From Paenacidovorax monticola (GTDB lineage: Bacteria; Pseudomonadota; Gammaproteobacteria; Burkholderiales; Burkholderiaceae_C), in NCBI RefSeq assembly GCF_014489595.1, contig NZ_CP060790.1, forward strand, positions 4,464,001-4,528,000: a stretch of 64,000 bases of DNA, read 5' to 3'. Both the position numbers and the translations under genes were made by a program. Positions 22,890-33,321 of the stretch are shown here, one piece after another (within the stretch, counting starts at the first letter, position 1; every line of letters begins with the position of its first letter). The notes beneath the pieces were generated by a model, which was not told the DNA's origin, searched no databases, and was given only the letters and a program-made list of their open reading frames with translations.

Positions 22890-23806
22890 ATGACTTCCCA
22901 TCCGACGACCTACCCCACCATCGAAGACGCAATTGGCCGCACGCCGCTGGTTGCACTGCAGCGCATCGGCGCGCAGGAGAACCAGGCGCGGGGCAACGTG
23001 GTGCTGGGCAAGCTCGAAGGCAACAACCCGGCGGGGTCGGTGAAGGACCGGCCCGCGCTGTCGATGATCCGGCGCGCCGAGGAGCGCGGCGAGATCCGGC
23101 CGGGCGATACGCTGATCGAGGCCACGTCGGGCAATACGGGCATTGCCCTTGCCATGGCGGCCGCCATCAAGGGCTACCGCATGGTGCTGGTGATGCCCGA
23201 GGACCTGTCCATCGAGCGCGCGCAGACCATGAAGGCCTTTGGCGCCGAGCTGATCCTCACGCCCAAGAGCGGTGGCATGGAGTACGCGCGCGATCTGGCC
23301 GACACCATGGTCAAGCAGGGCAAGGGCGTGGTGCTGGACCAGTTCGCCAACCCCGACAACCCGCGCATCCACTATGAGACCACGGGCCCCGAGCTGTGGG
23401 AGCAGACGGGCGGGCGCATCACGCACTTCGTGAGCGCCATGGGCACCACGGGCACCATCACCGGCGTATCGCGCTTCCTCAAGGAAAAGAACCCGGCCAT
23501 CCAGATCATTGGCGCCCAGCCCAAGGACGGGTCGCGTATTCCCGGTATCCGCAAGTGGCCCGAGGAGTACCTGCCCAAGATCTACGACCCAGCACGGTGG
23601 ACGAGCTGGTCTACGTGAGCCAGGACGACGCCGAGGAGATGTGCCGGCGCCTCGCGCGCGAGGAGGGCATCTTCGGCGGCATCTCCGCGGCCGGCGCATG
23701 CTGGGTCGCCCAGCAGATCGCGGCGCGCGAGACGAATGCCACGATCGTCTTCGTGGTGTGCGACCGGGGCGACCGCTATCTTTCCACGGGCGTTTTCCCC
23801 GCCTGA
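22890..23806 (+). CDS. cysM: Cysteine synthase B (O-acetylserine sulfhydrylase), frame broken once
   Basis: PLP-dependent enzyme making cysteine from O-acetylserine and sulfide or thiosulfate. It has the lysine motif NNPAGSVKDRP, the loop TSGNTGIALAMA, the CysM-like stretch MPEDLSIERAQTMKAFGAEL and SAMGTTGTITGVSRFL. The frame breaks in the CCC run at 23588-23590: one missing C separates LPKIYDP from STVDELVYVSQDDAEEMCRR. The repaired product is 305 residues, normal for CysM. This is a likely sequence error. It lies divergently beside tRNA-Leu. Confidence 0.92.
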
Positions 23807-23876
23807 GGCGCCTGCCCGCGCCATCCGCCGCCGGCGCGCAGCGCGCCGGTGTCCCTTCTTCCGAGCCCGCCACCCC

Positions 23877-24440
23877 ATGCAGTACGAAACCCGCCATTGC
23901 ACCCATTGCGCCACGGCGCTGGCGCCCATCATCCTGGCCGAGGACGGGGGCGACAAGGAGCGCCTGCGTTGCCCCGCCTGCGGCTGGACCCATTGGAACA
24001 ACCCCACGCCGGTGCTCGCCGCCATTGTGGAGGTGGACGGCAAGGTGCTGCTGGCGCGCAATGCGGCCTGGCCGCCCAAGATGTTCGCGCTGATCACGGG
24101 CTTCATGGAGGCGGGGGAGTCGCCCTCGGAGGGCATCGCGCGCGAGGTGAAGGAGGAGACCAACCTCGACGTGATCTCCTCGCGGATCGTGGGGGCCTAC
24201 GAGTTCCTGCGCATGAACCAGGTCATCATTGCCTACCACGTGGTGGCGCAGGGCGAGGTGAGGCTGTCGCCCGAACTGCTGGACTACCGGCTGGTCGAAC
24301 TGGCAGACTTGAAGTGCTGGCCTGCCGGCACGGGCTATGCGCTGGCCGACTGGCTGCGCACCCGGGGGCATGAGCCGGTATTCTTCACGGCCGAGGAAAA
24401 CGAAGAGCGCCGGCGGGGACTGGGCGCTCCAAAGGACTGA
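23877..24440 (+). CDS. NUDIX hydrolase with N-terminal Cys4 zinc motif
   Basis: 187 residues from ATG 23877. An N-terminal zinc ribbon (CTHCATAL then CPACGW) precedes a NUDIX box with the pattern GFMEAGE-SPSEGIA-REVKEET. This arrangement resembles NudC-type NAD(H) pyrophosphatases, but the protein is shorter than E. coli NudC and the SQPWPFPxS motif is not seen. A nucleoside-diphosphate-linked substrate hydrolysed with Mg2+ is expected; the exact one is unknown. It is followed after two bases by the TusA-like gene. Confidence 0.87.
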   Translation: MQYETRHCTHCATALAPIILAEDGGDKERLRCPACGWTHWNNPTPVLAAIVEVDGKVLLARNAAWPPKMFALITGFMEAGESPSEGIAREVKEETNLDVISSRIVGAYEFLRMNQVIIAYHVVAQGEVRLSPELLDYRLVELADLKCWPAGTGYALADWLRTRGHEPVFFTAEENEERRRGLGAPKD

Positions 24441-24442
24441 AC

Positions 24443-24670
24443 ATGGACATCCACAAGGAAATCGATACGCGCGGCCTCAACTGCCCGCTGCCCATCCTCA
24501 AGGCCAAGAAGGCCCTGGCCGACATGGCCAGCGGCCAATTGCTCAAGGTGCTGGCCACCGACAGCGGTTCGCTGCGCGACTTCCAGGCCTTCGCCAAGCA
24601 GACGGGCAACGAACTGGTCGAGCAGCAGACGGTGGGCGAGGAGTACATCCACGTCCTGCGTCGGCGCTAA
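24443..24670 (+). CDS. TusA-family sulfur carrier protein
   Basis: 75 residues, MDIHKEIDTRGLNCPLPILK at the start. The conserved CPxP cysteine motif in GLNCPLPIL is the sulfur-accepting site of TusA/SirA proteins, and the size is right for the family. It shuttles persulfide sulfur, for instance to tRNA thiolation, molybdopterin or sulfur oxidation enzymes. Here it is probably co-transcribed with the NUDIX gene two bases upstream. Which partner it serves is not shown. Confidence 0.9.
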   Translation: MDIHKEIDTRGLNCPLPILKAKKALADMASGQLLKVLATDSGSLRDFQAFAKQTGNELVEQQTVGEEYIHVLRRR

Positions 24671-24671
24671 G

Positions 24672-24726
24672 AAAAAAAGCTGCTGGCGCTTATGGGGTAA
24701 GCGCCAGTAGCTATCGAAATGAAAGC
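24672..24726 (+). repeat. Palindromic repeat copy 2, also a likely galU terminator
   Basis: Arms 24678-24692 and 24698-24712 form a 15-bp near-perfect stem built on CTGGCGCTTA/TAAGCGCCAG. They are followed by the 18-base AGCTAT-N10-AGC tail. On the minus strand the stem is followed by seven T residues (A run 24672-24678), placing a rho-independent terminator 22 bases after the galU stop. It also lies just after the TusA-like gene. Confidence 0.75.
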
Positions 24727-24734
24727 GCCGAGGC

Positions 24735-25622
24735 TTACAGCGCCAGAGCCTTGAGGTATTCGCGGAACTGCGCCCCCACCTGCGGGTGCTGCAGCGCCAG
24801 TTCCACCGTGGCTTCCAGAAAGCCTTCTTTGCTCCCGCAGTCGTAGCGCTTGCCCTGGTACTGGAAGGCGTACACCGTCTCGTGCTGCATCAGGCGCTCG
24901 ATGGCGTCGGTCAGCTGGATCTCGCCGCCCACGCCCTTGGGCTGGTTGCGGATCTCGTCGAAGATGCGCGGCGTGAGCACGTAGCGGCCCGCCACCCCCA
25001 TGCGCGACGGAGCCTTTTCGGGCGCGGGCTTTTCCACGATCTGGTCAATGCGCATCAGCGCGCCGCCTGCGGCTTCGCCCTTGACGATGCCGTAGCGCTT
25101 GGTGTGTTCGAGCGGCACTTCCTGCACGGCCAGCAGCGAGCGGCCCTGCTTCTGGAAGGCGGTCGTCATCTGCGCCATCACGCCGGGGCCGCCCTGCTCG
25201 CCACGCATCAGGTCGTCGGCCAGCAGCACCGCGAAGGGCTCGTTGCCCACCAGCGGCGCGGCGCACAGCACGGCGTGGCCCAGGCCCAGCGAGCGCGGCT
25301 GGCGCACGAACAGGCAGTTCATGTCGGAGGGGCTGATGCCGCGCACCAGCTCCAGCATTTCCTGCTTGCCGGCGTTCTCCAGTTCGTTCTCGAGCTCGTA
25401 GGCGGTGTCGAAGTGGTCCTCGATGGCGCGCTTGCTGCGCCCCGTGACGAAGATCATGTCGCGCACGCCGGCCTCGTAGGCTTCCTCGACGGCGTACTGG
25501 ATCAGCGGCTTGTCCACCACGGGCAGCATTTCCTTGGGCGATGCCTTGGTGGCGGGCAGGAAGCGCGTGCCCAGACCGGCAACGGGGAAGACGGCTTTGC
25601 GGATGCGGCTGTGAGTGGTCAT
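24735..25622 (-). CDS. galU: UTP-glucose-1-phosphate uridylyltransferase
   Basis: 295 residues. It makes UDP-glucose for exopolysaccharide, LPS and osmoprotectant synthesis. The nucleotidyltransferase signature is complete: [20 protein letters not shown] followed by [16 protein letters not shown], and [15 protein letters not shown] further on. Length is usual for bacterial GalU. It ends at a palindrome with a T run on its strand and lies downstream of the valS terminator, so it has its own promoter. Confidence 0.96.
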   Translation of the reverse strand: MTTHSRIRKAVFPVAGLGTRFLPATKASPKEMLPVVDKPLIQYAVEEAYEAGVRDMIFVTGRSKRAIEDHFDTAYELENELENAGKQEMLELVRGISPSDMNCLFVRQPRSLGLGHAVLCAAPLVGNEPFAVLLADDLMRGEQGGPGVMAQMTTAFQKQGRSLLAVQEVPLEHTKRYGIVKGEAAGGALMRIDQIVEKPAPEKAPSRMGVAGRYVLTPRIFDEIRNQPKGVGGEIQLTDAIERLMQHETVYAFQYQGKRYDCGSKEGFLEATVELALQHPQVGAQFREYLKALAL

Positions 25623-25640
25623 GTGTCTGCGTGAGGGGTG

Positions 25641-25666
25641 AAAAAAAGCGCGGTCGCCCGCGCTTT
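25641..25666 (-). terminator. Rho-independent terminator of valS
   Basis: Stem AAAGCGCGG (25645-25653) with CCGCGCTTT (25658-25666) and a TCGC loop. On the minus strand it is followed by a run of T residues (A run 25641-25647). It starts nine bases after the valS stop. Confidence 0.88.
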
Positions 25667-25674
25667 CCAGGAGC

Positions 25675-28557
25675 TTAACCCAGGCGGACCAGTTGGTCGC
25701 GCAATCGCGCCAGCGTGGCGCCGAAGTCGGCCACGCGCTTCTTCTCCTGCTCGATCACGGCGGGGGGCGCCTTGGCCACGAAGGCCTCGTTGCCCAGCTT
25801 GCCATTGGCCTTGGCGATCTCGCCTTCGATGCGAGCTGCCTCCTTGGACAGGCGGGCCTTCTCGGCGGCCACGTCGATCTCCATGTGCAGGCACAGGCGC
25901 GCATCGCCCACCACGGCCACGGGAGCGGCCTGTGCGGCGGCGGCCCAGGCGGCCTCGTCGTCGAACACCTTGACCTCGCTGAGCTTGGCCAGGGCCTGCA
26001 GCACGGGCGCCGCGCCGCGCAGGAAGGCCGCGCCCTCGGCCTGGCCGGCCACGGCGTACAGCGGCAGGCGCTGGGCGGGCGACACGCCCATCTCGCCGCG
26101 GAGCGTGCGGCAGGCGTCCACCAGGGACTTGAGGCGCTCGACGTGGGCGATGGCCGCTTCGTCGATCTTCTCGGGCTGGGCCTGCGGGTAGCGTGCGATG
26201 CTCACTGACTCGCCGGGCAGCCCGGCCACGGGCGCGACCTTCTGCCAGAGTTCTTCGGTGATGAAGGGGACGATCGGGTGCGCCAGGCGCAGGATGGCCT
26301 CGAGCGTGCGGATCAGCGTGCGGCGCGTGGCGCGCTGCTGAGCCTCGTTGCCGGTCTGGATCTGCACCTTGGCGATTTCAAGGTACCAGTCGCAGAACTC
26401 GTTCCACACGAAGTCGTAGATCGTGTTGGCCACATTGTCGAGGCGGTACTCGGCGAAGCCCTTGGCCACATCGGCCTCGACCTTCTGCAGCTGCGAGGCA
26501 ATCCATCGGTCGCACTGGCTGAAGTCCATGTAGCCGGCGAACTCGCCACCGGGCTGGCATTGCTCCTTGGTGTGCTCCTTGAGGCCGCAGTCGTAGCCTT
26601 CGCAGTTCATGAGCACGAAGCGGCTCGCGTTCCAGAGCTTGTTGCAGAAGTTGCGGTAGCCCTCGCAGCGCTTGCTGTCGAAGTTGATGCTGCGGCCCAG
26701 GCTGGCGAGTGCCGCGAAGGTGAAGCGCAGCGCGTCGGCGCCGTAGGCGGGAATGCCCTCGGGGAATTCCTTCTGCGTGTTCTTGCGCACCTGGGGCGCG
26801 GTCTCGGGGCGGCGCAGGCCCTGGGTGCGCTTGTCGAGCAGCGGTTCGAGCGCGATGCCGTCGATCAGGTCCACCGGGTCGAGCACGTTGCCCTCGGACT
26901 TGCTCATCTTCTTGCCCTGCGCGTCGCGCACCAGGCCGTGGATGTACACATGCTTGAACGGCACGCGGCCCGTGAAGTGCGTGGTCATCATGATCATCCG
27001 GGCGACCCAGAAGAAGATGATGTCGTAGCCCGTGACCAGTACTGTGGAGGGCAGGTAGAGGTTGTAGTCGTCGGTGGGCGTGTCGCCTTGCGTGGGCCAG
27101 CCCAGGGTGGAGAAGGGGACGAGGGCGGCCGAGTACCAGGTGTCGAGCACGTCCGCGTCGCGGCACAGGGTCTTGCCGGGGGCTTGCGCCTGCGCCTCGG
27201 CCTCGCTCTTGGCGACGTAGACGTTGCCCTCGTCGTCGTACCACGCCGGAATCTGGTGGCCCCACCAGAGCTGGCGCGAGATGCACCAGTCCTGGATGTT
27301 GTTCATCCACTGGTTGTAGGTGTTGACCCAGTTCTCGGGCACGAACTGCACCTGGCCGCTTGCCACCGCGTCGATGGCCTTCTGCGCGATGCTCTTGCCC
27401 GTCTCGTCGGGCTTGCCCATGGCCACGAACCACTGGTCGGTCAGCATGGGTTCGATCACCTGCCCCGTGCGGGTGCAGATGGGCACCATGAGCTTGTGCT
27501 TCTTCACCTCGACCAGCGCGCCGATGGCTTCCAGGTCCGCCACCACGGCCTTGCGCGCCACGAAGCGGTCCATGCCGCGGTACTTGGCGGGCGCGTTGTC
27601 GTTGACGGTGGCCTGCAGCGTGAGCACCACGATCATCGGCAGCTTGTGGCGCTGGCCCACGGCGTAGTCGTTCTGGTCGTGCGCAGGGGTGACCTTCACC
27701 ACGCCCGTGCCAAACTCCTTGTCCACGTATTCATCGGCGATCACAGGAATCTGGCGGTCGCACAGCGGCAGATTGACCATCTTGCCGATCAGGTGTGCAT
27801 AGCGCTGGTCCTCGGGGTGCACCATCAGCGCCACGTCGCCCAGCATGGTCTCGGGGCGGGTGGTGGCCACGGTGAGGCTGCCCGAGCCATCGGCCAGCGG
27901 GTAGGCGATGTGCCAGAGCGAGCCGTCCTTCTCCTCGTTCTCCACCTCCAGGTCCGACACGGCCGATTGCAGCTTCGGGTCCCAGTTCACGAGGCGCTTG
28001 CCGCGGTAGATCAGGCCCTGCTGGTACAGGCGCACGAAGGTGTCGGTCACGATGGCGCTGAGCTTGTCGTCCATCGTGAAGTATTCGCGGCTCCAGTCCA
28101 CGCTGTCGCCCATGCGGCGCATCTGCGTGGTGATGGTGTTGCCGCTCTTCTCCTTCCACTCCCAGACTTTGGCGACGAAGTCCTTGCGGCCCAGGTCGTG
28201 GCGGCTCACGCCCTGCTCCTGCAGCTGGCGTTCCACCACGATCTGCGTGGCGATGCCGGCATGGTCCGTGCCGGGCACCCAGGCCGTGTTGTAGCCCCGC
28301 ATGCGGTGGTAGCGCGTGAGGCTGTCCATGATGGTCTGGTTGAACGCATGGCCCATGTGCAGCGTGCCCGTCACGTTGGGAGGGGGCAGCTGGATGCAGA
28401 AGGCGGGCTCGCCCGCCTGGGCCTGCTGCGTGCCGCGGTAGCCGGCCACGCCATAGCCCCGGCGCTCCCATTCGGGGCCCCAGTGGGCTTCCAGGGCCGC
28501 GGGCTCGAAGGACTTGGACAGGCTGTTCAGGCCGGGTTGTGCAATGGTGTCGCTCAT
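25675..28557 (-). CDS. valS: Valyl-tRNA synthetase
   Basis: 960 residues, the normal length. It is a class I synthetase with the HIGH-type motif [18 protein letters not shown] and the KMSKS motif [13 protein letters not shown]. The editing domain lies between, and a C-terminal coiled coil ([20 protein letters not shown]) is typical of ValRS. ATG 28557 gives the standard start [20 protein letters not shown]; an in-frame extension of 38 residues is not conserved in character. A strong hairpin lies directly upstream of the start and no clear Shine-Dalgarno sequence is seen. Confidence 0.96.
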   Translation of the reverse strand: MSDTIAQPGLNSLSKSFEPAALEAHWGPEWERRGYGVAGYRGTQQAQAGEPAFCIQLPPPNVTGTLHMGHAFNQTIMDSLTRYHRMRGYNTAWVPGTDHAGIATQIVVERQLQEQGVSRHDLGRKDFVAKVWEWKEKSGNTITTQMRRMGDSVDWSREYFTMDDKLSAIVTDTFVRLYQQGLIYRGKRLVNWDPKLQSAVSDLEVENEEKDGSLWHIAYPLADGSGSLTVATTRPETMLGDVALMVHPEDQRYAHLIGKMVNLPLCDRQIPVIADEYVDKEFGTGVVKVTPAHDQNDYAVGQRHKLPMIVVLTLQATVNDNAPAKYRGMDRFVARKAVVADLEAIGALVEVKKHKLMVPICTRTGQVIEPMLTDQWFVAMGKPDETGKSIAQKAIDAVASGQVQFVPENWVNTYNQWMNNIQDWCISRQLWWGHQIPAWYDDEGNVYVAKSEAEAQAQAPGKTLCRDADVLDTWYSAALVPFSTLGWPTQGDTPTDDYNLYLPSTVLVTGYDIIFFWVARMIMMTTHFTGRVPFKHVYIHGLVRDAQGKKMSKSEGNVLDPVDLIDGIALEPLLDKRTQGLRRPETAPQVRKNTQKEFPEGIPAYGADALRFTFAALASLGRSINFDSKRCEGYRNFCNKLWNASRFVLMNCEGYDCGLKEHTKEQCQPGGEFAGYMDFSQCDRWIASQLQKVEADVAKGFAEYRLDNVANTIYDFVWNEFCDWYLEIAKVQIQTGNEAQQRATRRTLIRTLEAILRLAHPIVPFITEELWQKVAPVAGLPGESVSIARYPQAQPEKIDEAAIAHVERLKSLVDACRTLRGEMGVSPAQRLPLYAVAGQAEGAAFLRGAAPVLQALAKLSEVKVFDDEAAWAAAAQAAPVAVVGDARLCLHMEIDVAAEKARLSKEAARIEGEIAKANGKLGNEAFVAKAPPAVIEQEKKRVADFGATLARLRDQLVRLG

Positions 28558-28568
28558 GGCAAATGAAA

Positions 28569-28591
28569 ACGGCATCCCGGGAGGATGCCGT
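28569..28591 (-). promoter_or_regulatory. Hairpin immediately upstream of the valS start
   Basis: Perfect 9-bp inverted repeat ACGGCATCC / GGATGCCGT with loop CGGGA, ending 11 bases before the valS ATG. On the minus strand it is followed by TTTTCATTTG, a weak terminator-like tail. It could terminate transcription from the VOC gene upstream or affect valS initiation. Confidence 0.5.
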
Positions 28592-28725
28592 CTGGTGGGT
28601 GGATGACGGATGGGACTGATTTTACCGGCCCACCTCCGCAGGGGCGCGGGTGGTGCCAATGTCCGAGTCAAACAGCGGCCTGGCGCTTTCCAGACCTGCG
28701 CAGAATGCTACGAAAGCGTGAGCAA

Positions 28726-29355
28726 TCAGGCCTTGCCCGGCACGAACTCGGGCCGGTCATTGGTCTGGGGCTTGAGGGGCTGGGCGGCCTTGCCTTCGGC
28801 GCGTTCCTTGCGCCACTGCTCCTTGCGCGCGGTCCACTCGGCCAGGCGGGCGTGAGCGATGGTGCTGTCCTTGGCCATCTGCTCTTCGTTGGCGAGCTGG
28901 GCCGAAAGCTCCAGGCGGATGCCGTTGGGGTCGAAGAAGTAGATGCTCTTGAAGATGTGGTGGTCGGTCACGCCGAGCACTTCCACGCCGTGGGCTTCCA
29001 GGCGCTGCTTGGTGTTCTCCAGTTCCTGCACCGTGTTCACGCGGAACGCGATGTGGTTGATCCACAGCGGCGTGTTGGGCGAGGGCAGGGCCTTTTCGTC
29101 GTCGCCGATGTCGAAGAAGGCGATGAACGAGCCGTCCTGCAGGCGGAAGAAGAAGTGCGTGTAGGGGCAGTACTCGCCCGTGCTCGGCACGTAGTCGCTC
29201 TGGATGATGTGGTACAGCGGCAGGCCCAGGATGTCCTCGTAGAAGTGGCGCGTCTCCTCGGCGTCGCGGGCCTTGTAGGCGTAGTGGTGCAGTTGCTGGA
29301 TGGGCGCGGGCGCGGGCAGGCTGGCGAGGACGGAAGGCTGCAGGACGGCGTTCAT
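28726..29355 (-). CDS. VOC-superfamily metalloprotein (glyoxalase / extradiol dioxygenase fold)
   Basis: 209 residues with two beta-alpha-beta-beta-beta modules. The first module begins LHHYAYKARDAEETRHFYED (metal His) and the second has WINHIAFRVNTVQELENTKQ and FFDPNGIRLELS (Glu ligand). The family includes glyoxalase I, fosfomycin resistance proteins and ring-cleaving dioxygenases; the reaction cannot be assigned. The last 60 residues are charged and helical, beyond the VOC fold. An AT-rich promoter region with a palindrome lies upstream. Confidence 0.85.
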   Translation of the reverse strand: MNAVLQPSVLASLPAPAPIQQLHHYAYKARDAEETRHFYEDILGLPLYHIIQSDYVPSTGEYCPYTHFFFRLQDGSFIAFFDIGDDEKALPSPNTPLWINHIAFRVNTVQELENTKQRLEAHGVEVLGVTDHHIFKSIYFFDPNGIRLELSAQLANEEQMAKDSTIAHARLAEWTARKEQWRKERAEGKAAQPLKPQTNDRPEFVPGKA

Positions 29356-29392
29356 GGATGGGCTCCTTGGATGGAATCGAAATTGTACTATT

Positions 29393-29407
29393 CGTAATTG
29401 ATTTACG
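29393..29407. promoter_or_regulatory. Candidate operator upstream of the VOC gene
   Basis: Inverted repeat CGTAA-TTGAT-TTACG, 38 bases before the VOC start, within a strikingly AT-rich patch of about 60 bases in otherwise GC-rich DNA. The patch probably holds the minus-strand promoter. The 15-bp symmetry suits a dimeric regulator such as a MarR or GntR protein; none is linked. Confidence 0.35.
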
Positions 29408-29564
29408 TTAGGTTAATTTTAGAACTTCCTCAAGGCGCTACAGTCACAGGGTTTTCACTGCCTCACCGAGGGTTCTTCACCCATGCGCCTCTGAGCCATT
29501 CCCCAGCCGTCCCGCCCGCTGCTCCGGCACGCGGGTGGCCGTCCGTCCTGTGTGGAGTGCTTTC

Positions 29565-31253
<1,689 letters not shown>

Positions 31254-31255
31254 AG

Positions 31256-31290
31256 AAAAACCCGCCGGGCCCGGAAGGGCTTCGGCGGGT
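31256..31290. terminator. Bidirectional terminator between the ABC-F and yceI genes
   Basis: Arms CCCGCCG (31261-31267) and CGGCGGG (31283-31289) with inner GCCC/GGGC pairing. The plus strand has only TT after the stem, while the minus strand runs into five T residues (A run 31256-31260). It ends the convergent cytochrome b561/YceI operon best. Confidence 0.82.
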
Positions 31291-31313
31291 TGCACGGCCG
31301 CAGCGGTGCGTGC

Positions 31314-31889
31314 TTACTGCTTGACGGCCTCGACCTGCACCACGAGGCGCACGTTCTTGGGGAAGCCCCAGTCCACGCCGTAGTTCATGCCGAAGGCCGT
31401 GCGGTCGATCGTGGTCTCGAAGTCGCCACCGCACACCTCGCGCTTGAGCATGGGGCTCTGGTAGCAGTTGAACTGCGTGGCCTTGAGCGTCACGGGCTGG
31501 GTCTTGCCCAGCAGCGTGAGCTGGCCGTTCACGGCGCTGACCTTGTCGCCATCGAAGCTGAACTGGTCGGACACGAACTTGATCGTGGGGTACTTGGCGG
31601 CGTTGAACAGGTCGGCGCTCTGCAGGTGCTTGTCGAACGGTGCCGTGCCGGTGTTCACCGAGGTCGCGTCGATGGTGATGTCCACCTTGCCGGCCTTGCC
31701 CGCGCGGTCGAACTGCACCGAGCCTTCCTTCTTGTCGAAGCGGCCCCGGTTCGTCGAGGCGCCGAAGTGGCTGATCTCGAAGGTCACGAAGGTGTGCGTG
31801 GGGTCGATGGCGTAGCTGGCCACTTCGGCATGGGCCGCGCCGGCGGCGAGGGTGGCTGCGGCGGCCAGGGCGAGCAGGGTGGTGCGCAT
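31314..31889 (-). CDS. YceI-family periplasmic protein (second copy)
   Basis: 191 residues. A signal peptide ending AAGAAHA precedes the YceI lipocalin-like barrel, beginning ASYAIDPTHTFVTFEISHFG and carrying DKVSAVNGQLTLLGKTQPVT. YceI proteins bind isoprenoid lipids such as polyprenyl chains in the periplasm. It is the third gene of a cytochrome b561-yceI-yceI operon, 50 bases after the other copy. The two YceI proteins are clearly different in sequence. Confidence 0.92.
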   Translation of the reverse strand: MRTTLLALAAAATLAAGAAHAEVASYAIDPTHTFVTFEISHFGASTNRGRFDKKEGSVQFDRAGKAGKVDITIDATSVNTGTAPFDKHLQSADLFNAAKYPTIKFVSDQFSFDGDKVSAVNGQLTLLGKTQPVTLKATQFNCYQSPMLKREVCGGDFETTIDRTAFGMNYGVDWGFPKNVRLVVQVEAVKQ

Positions 31890-31939
31890 GGGAAAGGTTC
31901 TCCTGATGGGGTGGAAAGGGGGAAAGAGGGAAACGCGGC

Positions 31940-32512
31940 TCAGAACTTGCCCACGCCCGTGAGCGCGAGCTTGAACTTGACCTGCACGTCGTCGGCGACC
32001 ATGGAGGTGTCGGCCCATTCGTTCTCGCCGATCTTGTAGACCAGGCGCTTGAGCGCCAGCGTGCCCACGGCGGTGGTCGTTCCATTGGCCTGCGTGAGCG
32101 CCACGGGCAGCACCACATCGCGGGCCGTGCCCTTGATCGTGAGCTTGCCGGCCACCTCGAACTTGCCGCTGCCCAGCGCCTTCACGCTGCTGGACTGGAA
32201 TGTGGCCTGCGGGAACTGGGGCACATTAAACCAGGTGGCCTTGGGCAGTTCGGCGTCGGTTTCGCGCGAGCCGAGCGTGGCGCTACCCGTGTCCACGGTG
32301 AACTGGATGCGGCTGGTTTCTGGCTTGGCGGGGTCGAAGGCGAGCTGCGCGTCGAACTTCTTGAAGCGGCCTTCGAGCGGCACGCCCATCTGGCGCGCGG
32401 TGAACAGCACCTCGCTCTGCGCGGGCACGAGTTTCTGCTGGGCCAGGGCCGGCTGGCCTGCCACGAGGGTGGCGCTGGCAAGGGCCAGGCCGAGGAGGGA
32501 GTGCAGCTTCAT
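31940..32512 (-). CDS. YceI-family periplasmic protein (first copy)
   Basis: 190 residues with signal peptide (MKLHSLLGLALASATLVAGQ). The barrel carries LVPAQSEVLFTARQMGVPLE, KFEVAGKLTIKGTARDVVLP and the terminal VQVKFKLALTGVGKF. The match to the family is good but the sequence differs widely from the neighbour at 31314. It is located between the cytochrome b561 gene and the other yceI gene, the usual cyb561-yceI pairing. Ligand unknown. Confidence 0.9.
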   Translation of the reverse strand: MKLHSLLGLALASATLVAGQPALAQQKLVPAQSEVLFTARQMGVPLEGRFKKFDAQLAFDPAKPETSRIQFTVDTGSATLGSRETDAELPKATWFNVPQFPQATFQSSSVKALGSGKFEVAGKLTIKGTARDVVLPVALTQANGTTTAVGTLALKRLVYKIGENEWADTSMVADDVQVKFKLALTGVGKF

Positions 32513-32547
32513 GGGTTGCGGGGTCCGATGGGGTGGGGGAAAGGGAG

Positions 32548-33117
32548 TCAGCGGCGGCCGGGCAGCATGCGCGAGAGCAGGCCGTCGCGGTCGATCCACT
32601 GGTGCTTGAGGGCGGCGCCCACGTGCAGCAGCACGAGGGCCGCCATGGCGTAGGCGCTGAGTTCGTGCCAGGGCTTGATGGCCTCGGCCAGGCCGGGGCT
32701 GGCGGGCACGAAGTCGGGCAACGGCCACAGGCCCAGGAACACGATGGGAAAGCCCGCCGCCGAGCTGTAGGCCCAGCCGATCAGCGGCACGGCGAAGAAC
32801 AGCAGGTACAGCGCATGGTGCGTGGCGTGGTGGGCCATGCGCTGCCAGCGCGGCATGGTGCGCGTCACGGTGGTGGGCAGCACGGGCGGACGGTGCGTGG
32901 CGCGCCACAGCAGGCGCAGCACCGACAGCGCGAGCAGCGCCACGCCGGCCCACTTGTGCCAGTTGTAGAGCTTGAGGCGCTGGGGCGAGAACGGCAGGCC
33001 CGTCATGTACAGGCCCAGGCCGAAGAGCGCGACGAGGGCCAGGCCCAGCACCCAGTGCAGCAGCATGGCCGTGCGGGTGTAGCGGGCAGGGGCGGAAGGC
33101 GCGGGGGCGAGGGGCAT
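32548..33117 (-). CDS. Cytochrome b561 family protein
   Basis: 189 residues with four membrane helices. Heme-ligand histidines are visible in MLLHWVLGLALVALFGLGLY, LYNWHKWAGVALLALSVLRL, HHALYLLFFAVPLIGWAYSS and VLLHVGAALKHQWIDRDGLL. It is an inner-membrane di-heme electron carrier, likely feeding or draining electrons from quinone to a periplasmic partner. It is first in the operon with two YceI proteins. Start ATG 33117. Confidence 0.93.
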   Translation of the reverse strand: MPLAPAPSAPARYTRTAMLLHWVLGLALVALFGLGLYMTGLPFSPQRLKLYNWHKWAGVALLALSVLRLLWRATHRPPVLPTTVTRTMPRWQRMAHHATHHALYLLFFAVPLIGWAYSSAAGFPIVFLGLWPLPDFVPASPGLAEAIKPWHELSAYAMAALVLLHVGAALKHQWIDRDGLLSRMLPGRR

Positions 33118-33321
33118 GGGTGAACAATGAGGCGGATCGTGCCGAAGCACGGGTGGATGGCAGTGTAGGAATCCCCTGCGGGTACGGAGTTCAGCCGGAT
33201 TGACGGGTTGGTTCAAATTTTTTGAAAAGATGCGGCCTGGCGCGGAAAGTTCCTTGCCGGCCCGGGGGGAACTTGTGCACAATGCGGAGGTTTCATCACG
33301 CGGCAAAGCCATCGAAAAAAC

